Source: Mesorhizobium sp. B2-1-8 (GTDB lineage Bacteria; Pseudomonadota; Alphaproteobacteria; Rhizobiales; Rhizobiaceae). From it: a DNA stretch of 64,000 nt. Made by a program: the position numbers and the translations under genes. The DNA is taken from NCBI RefSeq assembly GCF_006442545.2, contig NZ_CP083952.1, positions 2,101,501 to 2,165,500 on the forward strand, in the 5' to 3' direction. This document shows, piece by piece, positions 62,610-64,000 of the stretch. The notes below the pieces were generated by a model that ran no database searches, was not told where the DNA came from, and saw only the letters and a list, made by a program, of their open reading frames with translations. Positions within the stretch are counted from its first letter, which is position 1; each line of letters begins with the position of its first letter.

Positions 62610-63629
62610 ATGCAAGCCTACAGATACGTCTTTCGTCGCTTGATTGGGCTGCCGCCGCTTCTGCTTGGTGTTTTGACCGTTGCCTTCATCCTGTCGCACG
62701 GCACGCAAGCCGATCCCTTGTCATCGATCCTGCCGGAGCGCCAGCTCAGCAATCCCGAGGCCGTGGCGGCGGCCAAGGCAAGGTGGGGCCTCGATAAGAG
62801 CCCGGTCGAGCAATACGTCTTCTACGTCAAGAACGTCGTCACCGGCGATCTCGGCATTTCCTTTCGCACCAAACGCCCTGTTTCGCAGGATCTCCTGACG
62901 CGTCTGCCAGCCACGCTTGAACTCGTCATTGCAGCCCTGCTTGTCGGCTCGATATCCGGTATTCTGCTAGGGGTGCTCGCGGCCAGAATGCGCGACACGA
63001 TCGTCGATCACCTGGTCAGGCTGTTCGCGCTGCTCGGCTCCTCGCTTCCTGTCTTCTGGTCGGGCCTGGCGGTGCTGTCGATCTTCTCCGTGCAGCTTGG
63101 CATTCTGCCCGGGCCAGGCAGGCTCGATTCACGTTCCACTCCTCTCGATCCGATCACCGGATTCTACACCGTCGACGCGCTGCTGCATGGCAACATGTCC
63201 AGCTTCTTTGAGGCCGTTTCGCATCTGATCCTTCCGGCCGCCGTTCTGGGCTGGTCGATCACCGGCATCATCTCGCGGCTGGTGAGGGCCAGCATGCTCG
63301 ACGTCCTTGGCCAGGACTACATCATGATGGCCAGGGCAAAAGGGGCGAGCAGCAAACGCGTGCTCTTCCATCATGCGCTGCGCAACGCGCTCATCCCGGC
63401 GATCACCGTTATCGGCTATTCCTTTGCTTTCCTGATCACTGGCGCCGTTCTGACCGAGACCATTTTTTCGTGGCCCGGCATAGGTTCATACGCCGTGGAT
63501 TCAGCGCGAGCCCTGGATTATCCGGCGATTATGGGCGTGACAATGCTTGGCGGCGCGGCTTTCCTGCTGACCAATCTCTTGACCGACCTCACCTATGTGC
63601 TGGTCGATCCAAGAATCAAACTCCAATAG
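62610..63629 (+). CDS. ABC importer permease, DppB type
   Basis: Inner-membrane permease of 339 aa, six predicted helices. The N terminus (AYRYVFRRLIGLPPLLLGVL) is typical of DppB/OppB. The inner-membrane coupling loop is DYIMMARAKGASSKRVLFHH, followed by ALRNALIPAITVIGYSFAFL, the EAA motif of the family. It follows the binding protein by 39 bp. It would pair with the second permease and two ATPases beyond the window. Confidence 0.93.
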   Translation: MQAYRYVFRRLIGLPPLLLGVLTVAFILSHGTQADPLSSILPERQLSNPEAVAAAKARWGLDKSPVEQYVFYVKNVVTGDLGISFRTKRPVSQDLLTRLPATLELVIAALLVGSISGILLGVLAARMRDTIVDHLVRLFALLGSSLPVFWSGLAVLSIFSVQLGILPGPGRLDSRSTPLDPITGFYTVDALLHGNMSSFFEAVSHLILPAAVLGWSITGIISRLVRASMLDVLGQDYIMMARAKGASSKRVLFHHALRNALIPAITVIGYSFAFLITGAVLTETIFSWPGIGSYAVDSARALDYPAIMGVTMLGGAAFLLTNLLTDLTYVLVDPRIKLQ

Positions 63630-63637
63630 GTGGCGAG

Positions 63638-64000
63638 ATGGCCAGTGTCGTATTCGCCCCATCACAGCGGCGCCGCCGCGACCTTTGGTCTGTGGTGCCC
63701 GGCTATATCGGCCTTGTCATCATTTTGTTCTGGATCGTGGCCGCGCTGACGTCGCAATACTGGATGCCTTATGCTCCGCTCGACATGGTCGGCCGGCGCC
63801 TTCAGCCGCCGACCTTCTCACACCCCTTCGGCACCGACGCGCTCGGCCGCGATGTCTTTTCACGCACCATGGCCGGCGCGGTCTATTCGATCCCCATCGC
63901 TTTGCTCGTTGTCTCGGTCGGCGCATTTTTCGGCAGCCTGCTCGGTGCTATCGCCGGTTTCTTTGGTGGCTGGACCAACACGCTGATCATGCGTCTGGTC
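63638..64000 (+). CDS. ABC importer permease, DppC type (cut by window end)
   Basis: First ~121 codons of a DppC/OppC-like permease from the ATG at 63638, after AGGTGGCGAG and 8 bp past the DppB-type stop. The first helix (GYIGLVIILFWIVAALTSQY) and the conserved periplasmic segment HPFGTDALGRDVFSRTMAG are present, and the second helix is entered. The coupling loop and the remainder lie outside the window, where ATPase genes would be expected next. Confidence 0.9.
   Translation, partial: MASVVFAPSQRRRRDLWSVVPGYIGLVIILFWIVAALTSQYWMPYAPLDMVGRRLQPPTFSHPFGTDALGRDVFSRTMAGAVYSIPIALLVVSVGAFFGSLLGAIAGFFGGWTNTLIMRLV

Noticed and set aside
62590..62620. T-loop-like GAGTTCGAATCC suggesting a tRNA
   Set aside because: Only 39 bp separate the two importer genes; no acceptor or anticodon stem can be formed.
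1..64000. CRISPR arrays, rRNA and tRNA genes
   Set aside because: No regularly spaced repeats and no recognisable structural RNA sequence were found by reading.

Overview
The window looks like a chromosomal segment of a Mesorhizobium-like alphaproteobacterium (order Hyphomicrobiales). The reasons are high G+C coding sequence, DUF982 and DUF6894 proteins, an ExoF-type export protein, an intergenic hairpin repeat of a type familiar from rhizobial genomes (32480-32575), and IS5 and IS66 elements of rhizobial type. The assignment rests on recognition only; no database was searched.

Region 1 (113-23511, with outliers at 27184-28704 and 29752-31261) is a surface or exopolysaccharide locus. It holds an ExoF-like export protein, two GT2 and three GT4 glycosyltransferases, an acyltransferase, a pyruvyltransferase, a Wzx-type flippase and two exported glycoside-hydrolase-like proteins. 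It also holds a sugar-nucleotide module: SDR, DUF4910 protein, RmlC-like epimerase, C-methyltransferase, glucose-1-phosphate cytidylyltransferase and PIG-L deacetylase. A class III aminotransferase follows. A Wzy-like polymerase and a frameshifted phosphohexomutase lie a few kb further on. Together these could activate sugars, build a decorated repeat unit (acyl, pyruvyl and methyl-branched sugars), flip and polymerise it, export it and trim it.

Region 2 (21634-32575) is mixed chromosome: a CheY-like protein, a broken IS5-family copy with TSD, a LuxR-type regulator with a degenerate receiver, small rhizobial proteins (DUF6894, zinc ribbon, DUF982) and several gene-poor stretches.

Region 3 (33013-56451) is a mobile defence island of about 23 kb. 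The right edge carries a complete large serine recombinase. The left edge carries a roughly 160-bp direct repeat of that gene's 3' end. Between them lie a HEPN-like/zinc-ribbon protein, a complete type I restriction-modification operon (hsdR-hsdM-hsdS) with an OLD-like ATPase/TOPRIM gene as its fourth member, two members of one uncharacterised HTH-like family, a complete IS66-type element with a perfect 8-bp TSD, a three-gene TIR / membrane / TIR operon plus a 46-residue basic protein, and a frameshifted IS5-like transposase. The TIR-membrane-TIR operon is the best candidate for an undescribed system. The HsdRMS-OLD operon and the HEPN gene are the next most interesting.

Region 4 (56620-64000) is a catabolic/uptake locus. 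A divergent intergenic region carries two similar operator-like sites. One side encodes an SMP-30 lactonase, a FAD-linked 2-hydroxyacid dehydrogenase and a ThDP-dependent decarboxylase. The other encodes a Dpp/Opp-type ABC importer that runs off the end of the window.

No tRNA, rRNA or CRISPR array was seen.
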